Shown here: positions 34,213-44,385 of the stretch, piece after piece
Layout: each line of letters begins with the position of its first letter
Position numbering within the stretch: the first letter of the stretch is position 1
DNA from: Bradyrhizobium quebecense
Lineage (GTDB): Bacteria; Pseudomonadota; Alphaproteobacteria; Rhizobiales; Xanthobacteraceae
Length of the DNA: 64,000 nucleotides
Assembly (NCBI RefSeq): GCF_013373795.3
Contig: NZ_CP088022.1
Span: forward strand, 1,488,001 to 1,552,000
Direction: 5' to 3'
Position numbers and translations under genes: made by a program
The notes under the pieces: generated by a model
Told to the model about the DNA's origin: nothing
Databases searched by the model: none
Seen by the model: the letters and a program-made list of their open reading frames with translations, nothing else

Positions 34213-35567
34213 GCGACGAGCCTCCGGACGCTGGCATTGAACCGCTCGCGCGCCTTGTCGCGCGACCGGTGCCGGCCGGCTGTGACCACCTTGTCGCCGC
34301 CGGCCCAGACGCAGTCGATCGCGTTGCTTCCGGACGCAAACAGCCAGCCGTCGAGAACGGCATCGCCCGACCGTCCCGCCAGGGATGGGTGCGCGGTATC
34401 GAGGCTGACGATATCGGCGCGCGCGCCAGGTACGAGGCCAGCATTGGTCTGCGCCAGGGCCTGCGCGCCGCCCGCGAGCGCGTGATCGAACAGGGCGCGG
34501 CCGGTGGATGCACCGGGTTGTCCGGAGAGCACGTTGCGCTCGCGGTGCTTCAGGCGCTGACCGTATTCGAGTTGACGAAGTTCGTCGGCGACCCCGACCA
34601 GCACGTTGGAATCGGTCCCGATGCCGAACCGGCCGCCTGCGGCAAGGAATTCGCGCGCCGAAAAGATGCCGTCGCCGAGGCTTGCTTCGGTGACCGGGCA
34701 GAGGCCGGCAACGGCGCCGCTGCCGGCGAGCGCAGCGACTTCCCGTTCCGTCATGTGGGTCGCGTGAATCAGGCACCAGCGACGATCGACGGGCGTGTTT
34801 TCCAGCAGCCATTGCACCGGCCGCTGCCCCGACCAGGCCATGCAATCCTCAACTTCGCGCACCTGCTCGGCGGCGTGGATGTGGATTGGATCCGTCCCGG
34901 CAAGCGGAATGATCGCCGCGAGTTCATCCGGCGCTACAGCGCGCAGGCTGTGCGGAGCGATGCCGATGTTGGCACCGGGGAGTGTTCGGATTGCCTCGCG
35001 CGAGGCCGCCATCAGCGCGGCGAACTGATCGACCGAGCAGATGAAGCGACGCTGCCCGGCATGCGGCGCTGCGCCGCCGAAAGTGCCGTGGGCATAAAAG
35101 CTCGGCAACAGCGTGAGCCCGATGCCGGAGGCCTCGGTCGCTTCCGCGATGCGCACGGCCATCTCGGCCGGATTGGCGTAAGGCGAGCCGTCCCGATCAT
35201 GATGGAGATAGTGAAACTCTCCGACCCGGGTAAAGCCCCGCTCGAGCATCTCGACATAGAGCAGGGTCGCAACGGCCGCGACGTCGTCCGGCGTCATCGT
35301 CAGCGCAAAGCGATACATCGTCTCGCGCCAGGTCCAGAACGTATCGGTGGTGTTGCCGCGCAGTTCGGCAAGGCCGGCCATGCCGCGCTGAAACGCGTGG
35401 CTGTGCAGGCTCGCCAATCCCGGAACCGCCAATTGGTGACGTTCGTCGCCCGCGGCGGGGGGCACGTCTGCCGTCACCGAGGCGATCGCGCCGTCGGTGA
35501 CCACGATTTGCACATCATCGGCCCAGCCCGAGGGCAGCAGCGCGAATGCGAAATGCAGTCGTGTCAT
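34209..35567 (-). CDS. hutF: Formimidoylglutamate deiminase HutF
   Basis: Amidohydrolase of 452 residues converting N-formimino-L-glutamate to N-formyl-L-glutamate plus ammonia. Metal ligands of the amidohydrolase fold are visible in LHSHAF, HIHAAEQ and GIGTDSN. Its presence means this organism uses the five-step histidine route, which needs HutG (N-formylglutamate deformylase); no hutG is in the window. Divergent from hutI, with the HutC palindrome between them. Confidence 0.93.
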   Translation of the reverse strand: MTRLHFAFALLPSGWADDVQIVVTDGAIASVTADVPPAAGDERHQLAVPGLASLHSHAFQRGMAGLAELRGNTTDTFWTWRETMYRFALTMTPDDVAAVATLLYVEMLERGFTRVGEFHYLHHDRDGSPYANPAEMAVRIAEATEASGIGLTLLPSFYAHGTFGGAAPHAGQRRFICSVDQFAALMAASREAIRTLPGANIGIAPHSLRAVAPDELAAIIPLAGTDPIHIHAAEQVREVEDCMAWSGQRPVQWLLENTPVDRRWCLIHATHMTEREVAALAGSGAVAGLCPVTEASLGDGIFSAREFLAAGGRFGIGTDSNVLVGVADELRQLEYGQRLKHRERNVLSGQPGASTGRALFDHALAGGAQALAQTNAGLVPGARADIVSLDTAHPSLAGRSGDAVLDGWLFASGSNAIDCVWAGGDKVVTAGRHRSRDKARERFNASVRRLVA

Positions 35568-35602
35568 TTTTCCATGCCGGCTGGACAGAACTCCGACACG
35601 AT

Positions 35603-35620
35603 TATATGTCTAGACATATA
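35603..35620. promoter_or_regulatory. Probable HutC operator (18-bp perfect palindrome)
   Basis: TATATGTCTAGACATATA is a perfect palindrome in the 85-base gap between divergent hutF and hutI. Its core TGTCTAGACA matches the kind of site used by GntR/HutC repressors, and hutC is the last gene of the left unit. One site could control both directions. Confidence 0.82.
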
Positions 35621-35652
35621 AGTCAAGCATCCCACCTTAAGGGGACGATCGC

Positions 35653-36867
35653 ATGGCAGAGCGTTTCGACCGCATCTGGCACAACGCCCGGCTCGCCACG
35701 ATGCGCGGCGATCGCGCCGATCTCGGCGAGATCGAGCGCGGCCTGATCGCGGCGCGCGACGGCCGCATTGTATATGCAGGCACGCGGGCCGACTTTCCTG
35801 TGGATGCGGACGCCGTGGAGCGGATCGATTGCGCGGACCGCTGGATCACGCCCGGGCTGGTCGATTGTCACACCCATCTGGTCTTTGGCGGCAATCGCGC
35901 GCACGAGTTCGAGCTTCGCCTGAAAGGCGCTAGCTATGAAGAGATCGCGCGCGCGGGCGGCGGCATCGTCTCGACCGTTGCCGCCACGCGCAGCGCGACC
36001 GAGGCCGAGCTTGTCGCCGGCGCACTGCCGCGGCTGGACGCGCTGATCGGCGAGGGCGCAACCACCGTCGAGATCAAGTCCGGCTATGGCCTTAACGTCG
36101 AGACCGAGATGCGGCAGCTTACAGCGGCACGCAGCCTCGGCCGCTTGCGGCCAGTCGCGATCCGCACATCCTTTCTGGGCGCGCACGCATTGCCGCCCGA
36201 AGCCAACGGCGACAAGGACCGCTACATCGATCGGGTTTGCAACGAGATGCTGCCGGCGGTGGCCGAGGCCGGCCTTGCCGATGCCGTCGATGCTTTTATG
36301 GAGGGCATCGCATTTTCCGGAGAGCAGACGGTCCGGGTGTTCGCGGCGGCGCGTGCGCTGGGGCTGCCTGTGAAGCTGCACGCAGACCAGCTGTCGAATC
36401 TCGACGGCGCGGCACTCGCCGCAAAGTTCTCCGCGCTCTCGGCCGACCATCTGGAGCACACCGATGAAGCCGGCGTTGCCGCGATGGCCAAGGCGGGGAC
36501 AACAGCGGTGCTGCTGCCCGGCGCGTTCTATTTCATTCGTGAAACACAGAAGCCGCCGGTCGAGTTGTTCCGCAGCCATGGCGTGAACATGGCGCTGGCG
36601 ACCGACTGCAATCCCGGCAGTTCGCCGCTGACCTCGCTTCTGCTTACGATGAACATGGGCGCAACGCTGTTCCGGATGACCGTTGCCGAATGCCTCGCCG
36701 GGGTGACGCGGGAGGGAGCGCGCGCGCTCGGCATGCTCGCCGAGATCGGGACGTTGGAGGCTGGCAAATCGTGTGATCTGGCGATCTGGGACATCGAACG
36801 CCCCGCCGAGCTGGTCTATCGCATCGGCTTCAATCCGTTGCACCGACGGGTGTGGAGGGGCCAATGA
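35653..36867 (+). CDS. hutI: Imidazolonepropionase HutI
   Basis: Amidohydrolase of 404 residues hydrolysing imidazolone propionate to N-formimino-glutamate. Metal and substrate motifs: [20 protein letters not shown] (core CHTHLVFGG), [26 protein letters not shown] precedes the ATG. The stop overlaps the hutH start (ATGA). First gene of hutI-hutH-hutU. Confidence 0.95.
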   Translation: MAERFDRIWHNARLATMRGDRADLGEIERGLIAARDGRIVYAGTRADFPVDADAVERIDCADRWITPGLVDCHTHLVFGGNRAHEFELRLKGASYEEIARAGGGIVSTVAATRSATEAELVAGALPRLDALIGEGATTVEIKSGYGLNVETEMRQLTAARSLGRLRPVAIRTSFLGAHALPPEANGDKDRYIDRVCNEMLPAVAEAGLADAVDAFMEGIAFSGEQTVRVFAAARALGLPVKLHADQLSNLDGAALAAKFSALSADHLEHTDEAGVAAMAKAGTTAVLLPGAFYFIRETQKPPVELFRSHGVNMALATDCNPGSSPLTSLLLTMNMGATLFRMTVAECLAGVTREGARALGMLAEIGTLEAGKSCDLAIWDIERPAELVYRIGFNPLHRRVWRGQ

Positions 36868-38423
36868 GCGATCCGGATGTCCCGATTGTCGTGAAGCCCG
36901 GAACGGTCGGCCTCGACGTGCTGGCGCGCGTGCTCGTAGGCGCGCCCATCGCGCTCGATCCGTCGTTCTGGCCGCCCGTCGAGGCAGCCGCGGGGATCGT
37001 GGCGAAAGCGGCGCATATCGACGTTCCCGTGTACGGCATCAATACCGGTTTCGGGAAGCTGGCCTCGACGCGTATCGCGCCTGATCAAACCGCACTGCTT
37101 CAGCGTAATCTCATCCTGTCGCATTGTTGTGGAGTAGGCCCAGCCACGCCGGAACCGATCGTGCGCCTGATGATGGCGTTGAAAGTGATTTCGCTTGGCC
37201 GCGGCGCGTCCGGCGTGCGCCGCGATGTCATCGAGCAGTTGCAGGGCATGCTGGCGCGCGGCGTCACGCCGCTGGTGCCGCAGCAGGGCTCGGTCGGCGC
37301 CTCCGGCGATCTGGCGCCGCTCGCCCATATGACCGCCGTCATGATCGGGGAGGGGCAGGCATTCCTTGATGGCAAGGTCGTGCCGGGTCGTGACGCGCTT
37401 GCTGCTGCCGGCCTCGCGCCGCTGACGCTCAGTCCCAAGGAGGGGCTTGCGCTGATCAACGGCACGCAGTTTTCGACGGCCTATGCGGTTTCCGGCCTGC
37501 TGCGCGCGCATCGTCTGGCGTGTGCCGCGCTGGTAACCGGTGCGCTGTCGGTCGATGCGGCGATGGCCTCCACGGTGCCGTTTCGTCCAGAGATTCAATC
37601 GCTGCGCGGTCATGATGGCCAGATCGCTGCGGCTGCTGCCCTGACCGCATTGCTCGACGGCAGCGACATCAGGCAATCGCATCTCGAAGGCGACGAGCGC
37701 GTGCAGGACCCGTATTGCCTGCGCTGCCAGCCGCAGGTCGCGGGCGCCGTGCTCGACCTGCTCGTACATGCCGCGCGTGGACTGACGATTGAGGCCAATG
37801 CCGTGACGGATAACCCGCTGGTCCTGGTCGAGACCGGCGAGATCGTCTCGGGCGGCAATTTTCATGCTGAGCCGGTGGCGTTCGCCGCCGACCAGATCGC
37901 GCTGGCGCTCTCGGAGATCGGTGCCACCAGCGAACGCCGGATCGCGACCCTCGTCGATCCCGCGCTGAACTTCGGCTTGCCGCCGTTCCTGACGCCCGAG
38001 CCCGGCATCAATTCCGGGTTCATGATCGCCGAGGTGACAGCGGCGGCGCTCTATGCCGAGAACAAGCAGCGTGCGATGCCGTGCTCGATCGATTCCACGC
38101 CGACCAGCGCCAACCAGGAGGATCACGTCTCGATGGCCGCGCACGCCGCGCGCCGGCTGTCCGACATGGCCGACAACCTCGCGGCCATCCTCGGCATCGA
38201 GCTTCTGGTCGCCGCGCAAGGCATCACGCTGCGCGCCCCGCATGCGACCAGCGCGCCACTCGCTGCGGTCATTGCCGCGCTGCGCGAGCACGTTCCGGCG
38301 CTCGCTGCGGACCGCTACATGGCCGACGATCTCGCGCGGGCCGCGTCGCTGATCGAAGCCGACGCGTTGCCGGCGGCCGCGGTCGCGGCCCTTTCGTCCG
38401 ATCCGTTTCCAAAACTTGCTTAG
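36864..38423 (+). CDS. hutH: Histidine ammonia-lyase HutH
   Basis: 519 residues, usual length for HutH (about 510). The Ala-Ser-Gly triad that cyclises into the MIO electrophile is in [15 protein letters not shown], and the active-site [11 protein letters not shown] precedes it. Converts L-histidine to urocanate and ammonia. GGAGGGG precedes ATG 36864 inside the overlap with hutI; an in-frame GTG 12 bases earlier is less likely. Confidence 0.95.
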   Translation: MSDPDVPIVVKPGTVGLDVLARVLVGAPIALDPSFWPPVEAAAGIVAKAAHIDVPVYGINTGFGKLASTRIAPDQTALLQRNLILSHCCGVGPATPEPIVRLMMALKVISLGRGASGVRRDVIEQLQGMLARGVTPLVPQQGSVGASGDLAPLAHMTAVMIGEGQAFLDGKVVPGRDALAAAGLAPLTLSPKEGLALINGTQFSTAYAVSGLLRAHRLACAALVTGALSVDAAMASTVPFRPEIQSLRGHDGQIAAAAALTALLDGSDIRQSHLEGDERVQDPYCLRCQPQVAGAVLDLLVHAARGLTIEANAVTDNPLVLVETGEIVSGGNFHAEPVAFAADQIALALSEIGATSERRIATLVDPALNFGLPPFLTPEPGINSGFMIAEVTAAALYAENKQRAMPCSIDSTPTSANQEDHVSMAAHAARRLSDMADNLAAILGIELLVAAQGITLRAPHATSAPLAAVIAALREHVPALAADRYMADDLARAASLIEADALPAAAVAALSSDPFPKLA

Positions 38424-38441
38424 CCGACAGGGACATCCGTC

Positions 38442-40112
38442 ATGAACCGCCGACTGGATAACGAACGTATCATCCGTGCTCCCCGCGGCACCGACATCAG
38501 CGCAAAGAGCTGGTTGACGGAAGCGCCGCTGCGGATGCTGATGAACAATCTGGATCCCGATGTCGCCGAGCGTCCGAGCGAGCTTGTGGTCTATGGCGGC
38601 ATCGGCCGAGCGGCGCGCGACTGGGAGAGCTTTGACCGGATCACCGCGTCCTTGCGGAAGCTCGAAGGCGATCAGACGCTCCTCGTGCAATCCGGCAAGC
38701 CGGTCGGCATCTTCCGCACCCATGCGGATGCACCGCGCGTCCTGATCGCGAACTCGAACCTGGTGCCGCATTGGGCGACGCTCGACCATTTCAACGAGCT
38801 CGACCGCCAGGGGCTGATGATGTTCGGCCAGATGACGGCAGGCTCGTGGATCTACATCGGCAGCCAGGGCATCGTGCAGGGGACCTACGAGACGTTCGTC
38901 GAGGTCGGCCGCCGGCACTATGGCGGCAGCCTCGCCGGCAAATGGATCCTCACGGCCGGCCTCGGCGGCATGGGTGGCGCCCAGCCGCTGGCCGCGACCA
39001 TGGCCGGCGCCTCGATGCTCGCCGTCGAATGCCAGCCGAGCCGCATCGAGATGCGGCTGCGCACGGGTTATCTCGACCGGCAGGCGACGACGCTCGATGA
39101 AGCGCTGGCGATCATTGCCGACGCGGCCAAGACCCGGAAGCCGGTGTCGGTCGGCCTGCTCGGCAATGCGGCCGAGATCTTTCCGGAGCTGGTGCGCCGT
39201 GGCGTGCGCCCGGACATCGTCACCGACCAGACCAGCGCGCACGATCCGATCAACGGCTACCTGCCCAAGGGATGGACGCTCGCCGAATGGGAGGCGCGGC
39301 GCGCCGTCGATCCGAAGGCGGTCGAGACCGCGGCCAAGACCTCGATGGTCGATCATGTCCAGGCCATGCTGGATTTCCACGCGCAGGGAATCCCGACGCT
39401 CGACTACGGCAACAACATCCGCCAGATGGCCAAGGACATGGGCCTGAAGCAGGCGTTCGACTTTCCGGGTTTCGTTCCGGCCTATATCCGTCCGCTGTTC
39501 TGCCGCGGCGTGGGGCCGTTCCGCTGGGCGGCGCTGTCGGGCGATCCCGAGGACATCTTCAAGACCGACGCCAAGGTCAAGGAGCTGATGCCCAACGATG
39601 GCCATTTGCACAACTGGCTCGACATGGCGAAGGCGCGCATCAAGTTTCAGGGGCTGCCGGCGCGGATCTGCTGGGTCGGTCTCGGCGACCGCCATCGCCT
39701 TGGCCTTGCCTTCAACGAAATGGTCGCGCGCGGCGAGCTCAAGGCACCGATCGTGATCGGCCGCGATCATCTCGACAGCGGGTCGGTGGCAAGCCCCAAC
39801 CGCGAGACCGAGGCGATGCGCGACGGCTCAGATGCGGTGTCCGATTGGCCGTTGCTCAACGCGCTGCTCAACTGTGCGAGCGGCGCCACCTGGGTGTCGC
39901 TGCACCACGGCGGCGGCGTCGGCATCGGCTATTCGCAGCACGCCGGCATGGTCATCGTGGCGGATGGAACGCCGGAAGCGGCGCGCCGGCTCGAGCGCGT
40001 GCTGTGGAATGATCCGGCGACGGGGGTCATGCGCCACGCCGACGCGGGCTATGAAACGGCCATCGAATGCGCCCGCGCCAATGGGCTCGATCTGCCGAGC
40101 CTGCGCGCCTGA
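38442..40112 (+). CDS. hutU: Urocanate hydratase HutU
   Basis: NAD-dependent urocanase of 556 residues, the normal length, converting urocanate to imidazolone propionate. Family stretches include [37 protein letters not shown] and [16 protein letters not shown]. Lies 18 bases after hutH. Last gene of the right-hand hut unit. Confidence 0.95.
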   Translation: MNRRLDNERIIRAPRGTDISAKSWLTEAPLRMLMNNLDPDVAERPSELVVYGGIGRAARDWESFDRITASLRKLEGDQTLLVQSGKPVGIFRTHADAPRVLIANSNLVPHWATLDHFNELDRQGLMMFGQMTAGSWIYIGSQGIVQGTYETFVEVGRRHYGGSLAGKWILTAGLGGMGGAQPLAATMAGASMLAVECQPSRIEMRLRTGYLDRQATTLDEALAIIADAAKTRKPVSVGLLGNAAEIFPELVRRGVRPDIVTDQTSAHDPINGYLPKGWTLAEWEARRAVDPKAVETAAKTSMVDHVQAMLDFHAQGIPTLDYGNNIRQMAKDMGLKQAFDFPGFVPAYIRPLFCRGVGPFRWAALSGDPEDIFKTDAKVKELMPNDGHLHNWLDMAKARIKFQGLPARICWVGLGDRHRLGLAFNEMVARGELKAPIVIGRDHLDSGSVASPNRETEAMRDGSDAVSDWPLLNALLNCASGATWVSLHHGGGVGIGYSQHAGMVIVADGTPEAARRLERVLWNDPATGVMRHADAGYETAIECARANGLDLPSLRA

Positions 40113-40159
40113 GTTGACGTTGGCGAGAGGCCACTGATGACGGTTCTCGCCAATCCGGC

Positions 40160-41371
40160 TCAATCGGCCGACAGCGGCTCGCCGGTCAGCGACCAGCTCT
40201 CGCCATCAAACGTTGCGATCCGCAAGGTCCTGAACGGCGTGTAGTCGCCGGGCCGGGTGCTGATCGAGACGCCCGGCAGCATCATCGGCAGCCGCTCGCC
40301 GTTCAGCGACGTCGCCTGCTTGATCAGGTTTTCGCGGGTCAGGTCGTCGCCGCATTTGCGCAAGGCCAGCTCCACGGCGTGCACGTTCATATAGGCAACC
40401 AGCACGGAATAGTCGTCCGGATTGGCCGAAGCTGCGTACGTCTTCAGGAAATCCTTGTAGGCCTTGACCTCGTCGTCATTGGCCCACGCCGGGTCGCCGG
40501 GCTGCTTGAGGAATTGCGTGGTGACCAGCCCCTTCGAAGCCTCGAGGCCCGCGGGCTTCAGGATGGTTTCGACCGATGCCGTGGAGCCGCCGATCACGTG
40601 CAGCGGCTTCCAGCCGAGCTCGTAGACCTTGCGGATCGATTGCGCGGCGGCCTTCGACGACGACTGCTCGATCAGCGTGTCGACCCCGGCAGCCTTCAGC
40701 TGGACGATCTGTGAGTCGATCGTCGGGTCGGCAAGTTCGTAGGAGACCTGGGCGACGATCAGCTCGGCCTTCGGACCGAGACCGGCGCGGAGGCCCTTGA
40801 GATAATCCTTGCCGTAGTCGTCATTCTGGTAGAGCACGCCGATCCTGGCGTCGGGCTTTGTGCGCAGGAGGTATTTGGCGACAACGCGGCCTTCGGTTTC
40901 GAAGTCCGGATAGAGCGGGATTGTCCACGGGAACGTCTTGGGATCGTTGAAGCGGCGTCCTCCGGCGGTGATGAAGAGCTGCGGCACCTGCTTGCCGTTG
41001 AGGTATTTCTGGATCGCGACGTTGGGCGCGGTGCCGATCGTACCGACCTCGGCCAGAATGCCGACGTCCTCGATCAGCTTGCGCGATTGCTCGACCGCCT
41101 TCGGCGCGCTGTAGGCGTTGTCGAGCTGGGTGAAGTTGATCTTGCGGCCGTTGATGCCGCCCTTCGTATTCAGCATCTCGAAATAGCCGACCACGGCACG
41201 CCCGGCGCCGGCGCCGAAGGCGGAGGCGGGGCCGCTCAGCGGCGTCGATTGGCCGAGCTTGATCTCGGTATCGCTGGCGCCGGGTCCATAAGCTTTCTGC
41301 GCGTAGGCAGGCGCCGCCAGCAGGGCTGACAGCACGACAGCTGCCAACGCCCGGTCTATGATGCGGTTCAA
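40160..41371 (-). CDS. Orphan Liv-type ABC transporter substrate-binding protein
   Basis: Type I periplasmic binding protein of 403 residues with a Sec signal ending APAYAQ (about residue 24). The frame IKLGQSTPLSGPASAFG and ARIGVLYQNDDYGKDYLKGL match the branched-chain amino acid/aromatic acid binding group. No cognate permease or ATPase is adjacent; it converges on hutU and lies downstream of an acyl-CoA dehydrogenase in the same direction, so it may bring in the acid degraded by the region 5 enzymes. Confidence 0.88.
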   Translation of the reverse strand: MNRIIDRALAAVVLSALLAAPAYAQKAYGPGASDTEIKLGQSTPLSGPASAFGAGAGRAVVGYFEMLNTKGGINGRKINFTQLDNAYSAPKAVEQSRKLIEDVGILAEVGTIGTAPNVAIQKYLNGKQVPQLFITAGGRRFNDPKTFPWTIPLYPDFETEGRVVAKYLLRTKPDARIGVLYQNDDYGKDYLKGLRAGLGPKAELIVAQVSYELADPTIDSQIVQLKAAGVDTLIEQSSSKAAAQSIRKVYELGWKPLHVIGGSTASVETILKPAGLEASKGLVTTQFLKQPGDPAWANDDEVKAYKDFLKTYAASANPDDYSVLVAYMNVHAVELALRKCGDDLTRENLIKQATSLNGERLPMMLPGVSISTRPGDYTPFRTLRIATFDGESWSLTGEPLSAD

Positions 41372-41416
41372 GGTCGTTCCTCCCTGTAATTCGTTTCCTG
41401 TTGCAATCGATCTGCG

Positions 41417-42556
41417 CTAGCGCAGCAGCTCGCGGGCGATCACCACGCGCTGGATCTGGTTGGTGCCTTCGAAAATCTGGGTCAGCTTGGCGTCGCGCAT
41501 CATGCGTTCGACCGGGTAGTCCATGGTGTAGCCGTAGCCGCCGAATATCTGGACCGCGTCGGTTGTCACCTTCATCGCCATGTCGCTGCCGACGCATTTG
41601 GCCATGCTGGCAAGCACGTTGAGCCGCTTCCAGTCGCCGGCATCGCCGGCGCGGGCGCATTCATAGACCAGCGCACGGGCGGCCTCGATCTGCATCGCCA
41701 TGTCCGCGAGCATGAACTGCACGCCCTGGAATTCGGCGATCGGTTGCTTGAACTGCTTGCGTTCCTTGGCGTAGGCGACGCAGGCATCGAGCGCGCCTTG
41801 CGCGAGGCCGACCGACTGGGCGCCGATGGTCGGGCGATTGAGGTCGAGCGCGCGCATCGACGCGCGAAAGCCCTTGCCTTCCTCGCCGACGAGGTTTTCG
41901 GCCGGGACCCGGACATTGTCGAAGAAGATCGGGGTATTGGGGGCGCCGCGAAAGCCCATCTTGCGCTCGTGGCGGCCGAACGTAATGCCCGGCATCTTCT
42001 TCGGCTCGACGATGAAGGCGCTGATTCCGTCGGCGCCGGCGCCGTCGCTGGTCCGCGCCATCACCACGATGTAGTCGGCGACGACGCCGTAGCTGCACCA
42101 CTGCTTGCGGCCGTTCAGGACATAGCTGTCGCCGTCCTTGCGGGCGCGGGTGTTGAGCGCGGCGACGTCGGAGCCGGCCTGCGGCTCCGAGATCGCGATC
42201 GCCGTAACCACGCCGCCCTGGGCGATGATCGGCAAATATTTCTGGCGTTGCTCTTCCGAGCCGAAATGCAGCAACGGCATGATAAACATGGTGTTGAGCG
42301 CCGCGATCGATGCGCAGGCGGGCGAGACCTTCGAGATTTCCTCGCGCGCGATGCAGGCCATGGTCAGGTTGCCGTTCGGGCCGCCGTAGCGCTCCGGCAC
42401 CCAGAGCTGCATCAATCCCATCTCGCCGAACAGCTTGACCAGTTCGAGCGGGAAGCGGTCGGTCTCGTCGATTTCGGCGGCAATCGGCGCCACATGCCTT
42501 GCGACCATCCTGCGCACGTTGTCGCGGAAGGCGACCTGCTCCTCGGAAAAACTCAT
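41417..42556 (-). CDS. Acyl-CoA dehydrogenase (single-domain)
   Basis: FAD-dependent acyl-CoA dehydrogenase of 379 residues. [16 protein letters not shown] is the FAD/substrate segment, and the C-terminal [10 protein letters not shown] carries the catalytic Glu at about E363. Start ATG 42556 is the first that gives the family N-terminus; the frame is open further upstream into the divergent region. Divergent from a GntR regulator, upstream of an orphan binding protein. Chain-length preference cannot be read from the sequence. Confidence 0.92.
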   Translation of the reverse strand: MSFSEEQVAFRDNVRRMVARHVAPIAAEIDETDRFPLELVKLFGEMGLMQLWVPERYGGPNGNLTMACIAREEISKVSPACASIAALNTMFIMPLLHFGSEEQRQKYLPIIAQGGVVTAIAISEPQAGSDVAALNTRARKDGDSYVLNGRKQWCSYGVVADYIVVMARTSDGAGADGISAFIVEPKKMPGITFGRHERKMGFRGAPNTPIFFDNVRVPAENLVGEEGKGFRASMRALDLNRPTIGAQSVGLAQGALDACVAYAKERKQFKQPIAEFQGVQFMLADMAMQIEAARALVYECARAGDAGDWKRLNVLASMAKCVGSDMAMKVTTDAVQIFGGYGYTMDYPVERMMRDAKLTQIFEGTNQIQRVVIARELLR

Positions 42557-42637
42557 ACGGGCTCCCCGTCTGTTTTCTTTGCCGGAAGCCAAAAAGGGGC
42601 TTCCATTGAATGGGTGATCCATTTAATAATTCACCGC
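42557..42637. promoter_or_regulatory. Divergent promoter region with short inverted repeat
   Basis: 81 bases between the acyl-CoA dehydrogenase and GntR genes. GGTGA (about 42613-42617) and TCACC (42631-42635) form an inverted repeat 13 bases apart, next to an AT-rich centre and just upstream of the GntR start; a plausible autoregulatory site for a FadR-type protein, not proven. Confidence 0.4.
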
Positions 42638-43504
42638 ATGAGCACCAAGTCAAGCCCTCGCACGCCGCAGCGCCCCCGCACCGCCTCGCCGAACCGGCGC
42701 GAGCGGGCCACCGATCTCCGTGCGGCCGGCTCCGCGGCCGCGCCGACATTCAAGCCGATCCACACCAGGCGGACGTTCGAGGAGATCTGCGAGCGCATTC
42801 GCGAGCAGCTGGCGCTCGGCGTGCTGAAGCCCGGCGACAAGCTGCCGGCCGAGCGCGAACTCGCCCAGCAACTCGGCGTCAGCCGGAATGTGCTGCGGGA
42901 AGCGCTGCGCAGCCTGGAGATGGCCGGCGTGCTGCGACTGCAGAAGGGCGTCAAGGGTGGCGCCTTCATTCAGCAGGGCGACACCCGCCGCATGAACGAG
43001 GTCATGCGCGACATGCTGAGCCTCGGGACCATATCCGTGCGGGAATTGTCGGAGGCGCGGGTCCACGTCCTCGACCTCGTGGTGCAGCTGGCATGCGCAA
43101 ATGCCCGGCGCACCGACCTCGATGCGCTGGAAGCCAATATCGAGCGGACCGAGCTTGCCACGAAGGAGGGCCGGCTGCTCGATCGGGTCGAATGCTCGCG
43201 CGAGTTCTACAAGCTGCTGGCGGCCTCGACCGGCAACAAGGTGATCGCGATGATCGTGGATTCGGTCACCGAGATCCACATGCGCTTCGTCTATGCCAAG
43301 GTCGCTTCCAGCGGGGTCGCGATGGCGCGGCTCGCGGAGAAGCGGCGGCAATTCCTGGCGGCGCTGAGCGAACGAGACGTGGCGCTGGCAAGCCGGCTGC
43401 TGCGGTCGCACCTGGAATCCGTGCAGCGCATGCTGGAGCAGGATCCGGGTGCGATGTCGCTTCACGTCGCATTGGCCGACGTGCAGCCCGGGCTGCGCCG
43501 GTAG
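42638..43504 (+). CDS. GntR-family (FadR-type) regulator
   Basis: 288 residues: a basic, disordered-looking N-terminus of about 45 residues, a winged HTH (about 48-115; ERELAQQLGVSRNVLREALRSLEM, core LGVSRNVLREALRSLE) and a C-terminal all-helical FCD ligand domain. ATG 42638 is chosen as the first ATG outside the divergent gene. It probably controls the divergent acyl-CoA dehydrogenase and the following catabolic genes, with an acyl-CoA or aromatic acid as ligand. Confidence 0.88.
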   Translation: MSTKSSPRTPQRPRTASPNRRERATDLRAAGSAAAPTFKPIHTRRTFEEICERIREQLALGVLKPGDKLPAERELAQQLGVSRNVLREALRSLEMAGVLRLQKGVKGGAFIQQGDTRRMNEVMRDMLSLGTISVRELSEARVHVLDLVVQLACANARRTDLDALEANIERTELATKEGRLLDRVECSREFYKLLAASTGNKVIAMIVDSVTEIHMRFVYAKVASSGVAMARLAEKRRQFLAALSERDVALASRLLRSHLESVQRMLEQDPGAMSLHVALADVQPGLRR

Positions 43505-43560
43505 CGCGCCGCGCCGGCGAATTATTCAACACTCAAACAGCAATAACAATGGAGGCAAAC

Positions 43561-44370
43561 GTGTCCAACTACGCCAAGTATGAATGCCTGACGGTCGAGG
43601 TCGCGGACAAGGTCGCGACCGTGACCTTGAATCGCCCGCAGGCGCGCAATGCCATCAATCAGAAGCTGATCCGCGAGCTGCGAACGATCTGGGACGACCT
43701 CGCCGACGATCATGCCGTCAATGCCGTGGTGCTGACCGGCGCCGGCGACTTCTTCAGCGTCGGTGGCGACGTGAAGGCGATGTCCGAGCGGCCGGGCGGC
43801 GACGTGCTCGAGGAGGGCGAAGTCCACGATCCCATGATCAGCCGGCGCGGCGTCACCCGCCAGCTCGAGCTCGACAAGCCGATCATCGCGGCGATCAACG
43901 GCGACGCCATCGGCCTGGCGGCGACCCATGCGCTGCTCTGCGACATCACCGTGATGGCGGAAGATGCGCGGATCGGCGACACCCACGTCTCGCGCGTCGG
44001 TCTGGTCGCAGGCGACGGCGGCACGGTGATCTGGCCGCTGCTGGTCGGCATCAACAAGGCCAAGGAATTCCTGATCCGCGGCACGCTGCTGAAGGGCAAG
44101 GAAGCGGAGCGGATCGGGCTGGTCAATCACGTCGCGCCGCGCGCGGAGGTACTGGCCAAGGCCCGCGAGATCGCGGTCGAGCTCGCCAACGGTCCGACCT
44201 GGGCCATTCGCTGGACCAAGCTGTCGATCAACCAGATCGTCAAGGAGCGCGTGAACATGCTGCTGGAGGCCTCGATGGCGCTTGAGCAGGTGACGTTCGA
44301 GACCGCGGACCACAAGGAGGCGACGATGTCGTTCAAGGAGAAGCGCAAGCCGAGGTTCGGCCAGGCATAG
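43561..44370 (+). CDS. Enoyl-CoA hydratase/isomerase
   Basis: Crotonase-family protein of 269 residues: VATVTLNRPQARNAIN at the N-terminus, oxyanion-hole segments FFSVGGDVKAM and INGDAIGLAATHALLCD. At the second acid position it has GLVAGDGGTVIW, i.e. Asp rather than the common Glu, so the exact reaction is uncertain. Start GTG 43561 has GGAGG 5 bases upstream; an ATG at 43549 lacks a ribosome site. Starts a run with the tandem dehydrogenase and CoA-transferase. Confidence 0.9.
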   Translation: MSNYAKYECLTVEVADKVATVTLNRPQARNAINQKLIRELRTIWDDLADDHAVNAVVLTGAGDFFSVGGDVKAMSERPGGDVLEEGEVHDPMISRRGVTRQLELDKPIIAAINGDAIGLAATHALLCDITVMAEDARIGDTHVSRVGLVAGDGGTVIWPLLVGINKAKEFLIRGTLLKGKEAERIGLVNHVAPRAEVLAKAREIAVELANGPTWAIRWTKLSINQIVKERVNMLLEASMALEQVTFETADHKEATMSFKEKRKPRFGQA

Positions 44371-44385
44371 CTCGGGGGCTGGGCA

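Noticed and set aside
36816..39770. A 984-codon open frame on the reverse strand opposite hutI, hutH and hutU
   Set aside because: It mirrors three well recognised genes; long antisense frames are common in GC-rich genes with strong third-position bias, and its product is a low-complexity Arg/Gly/Asp-rich string without domains.
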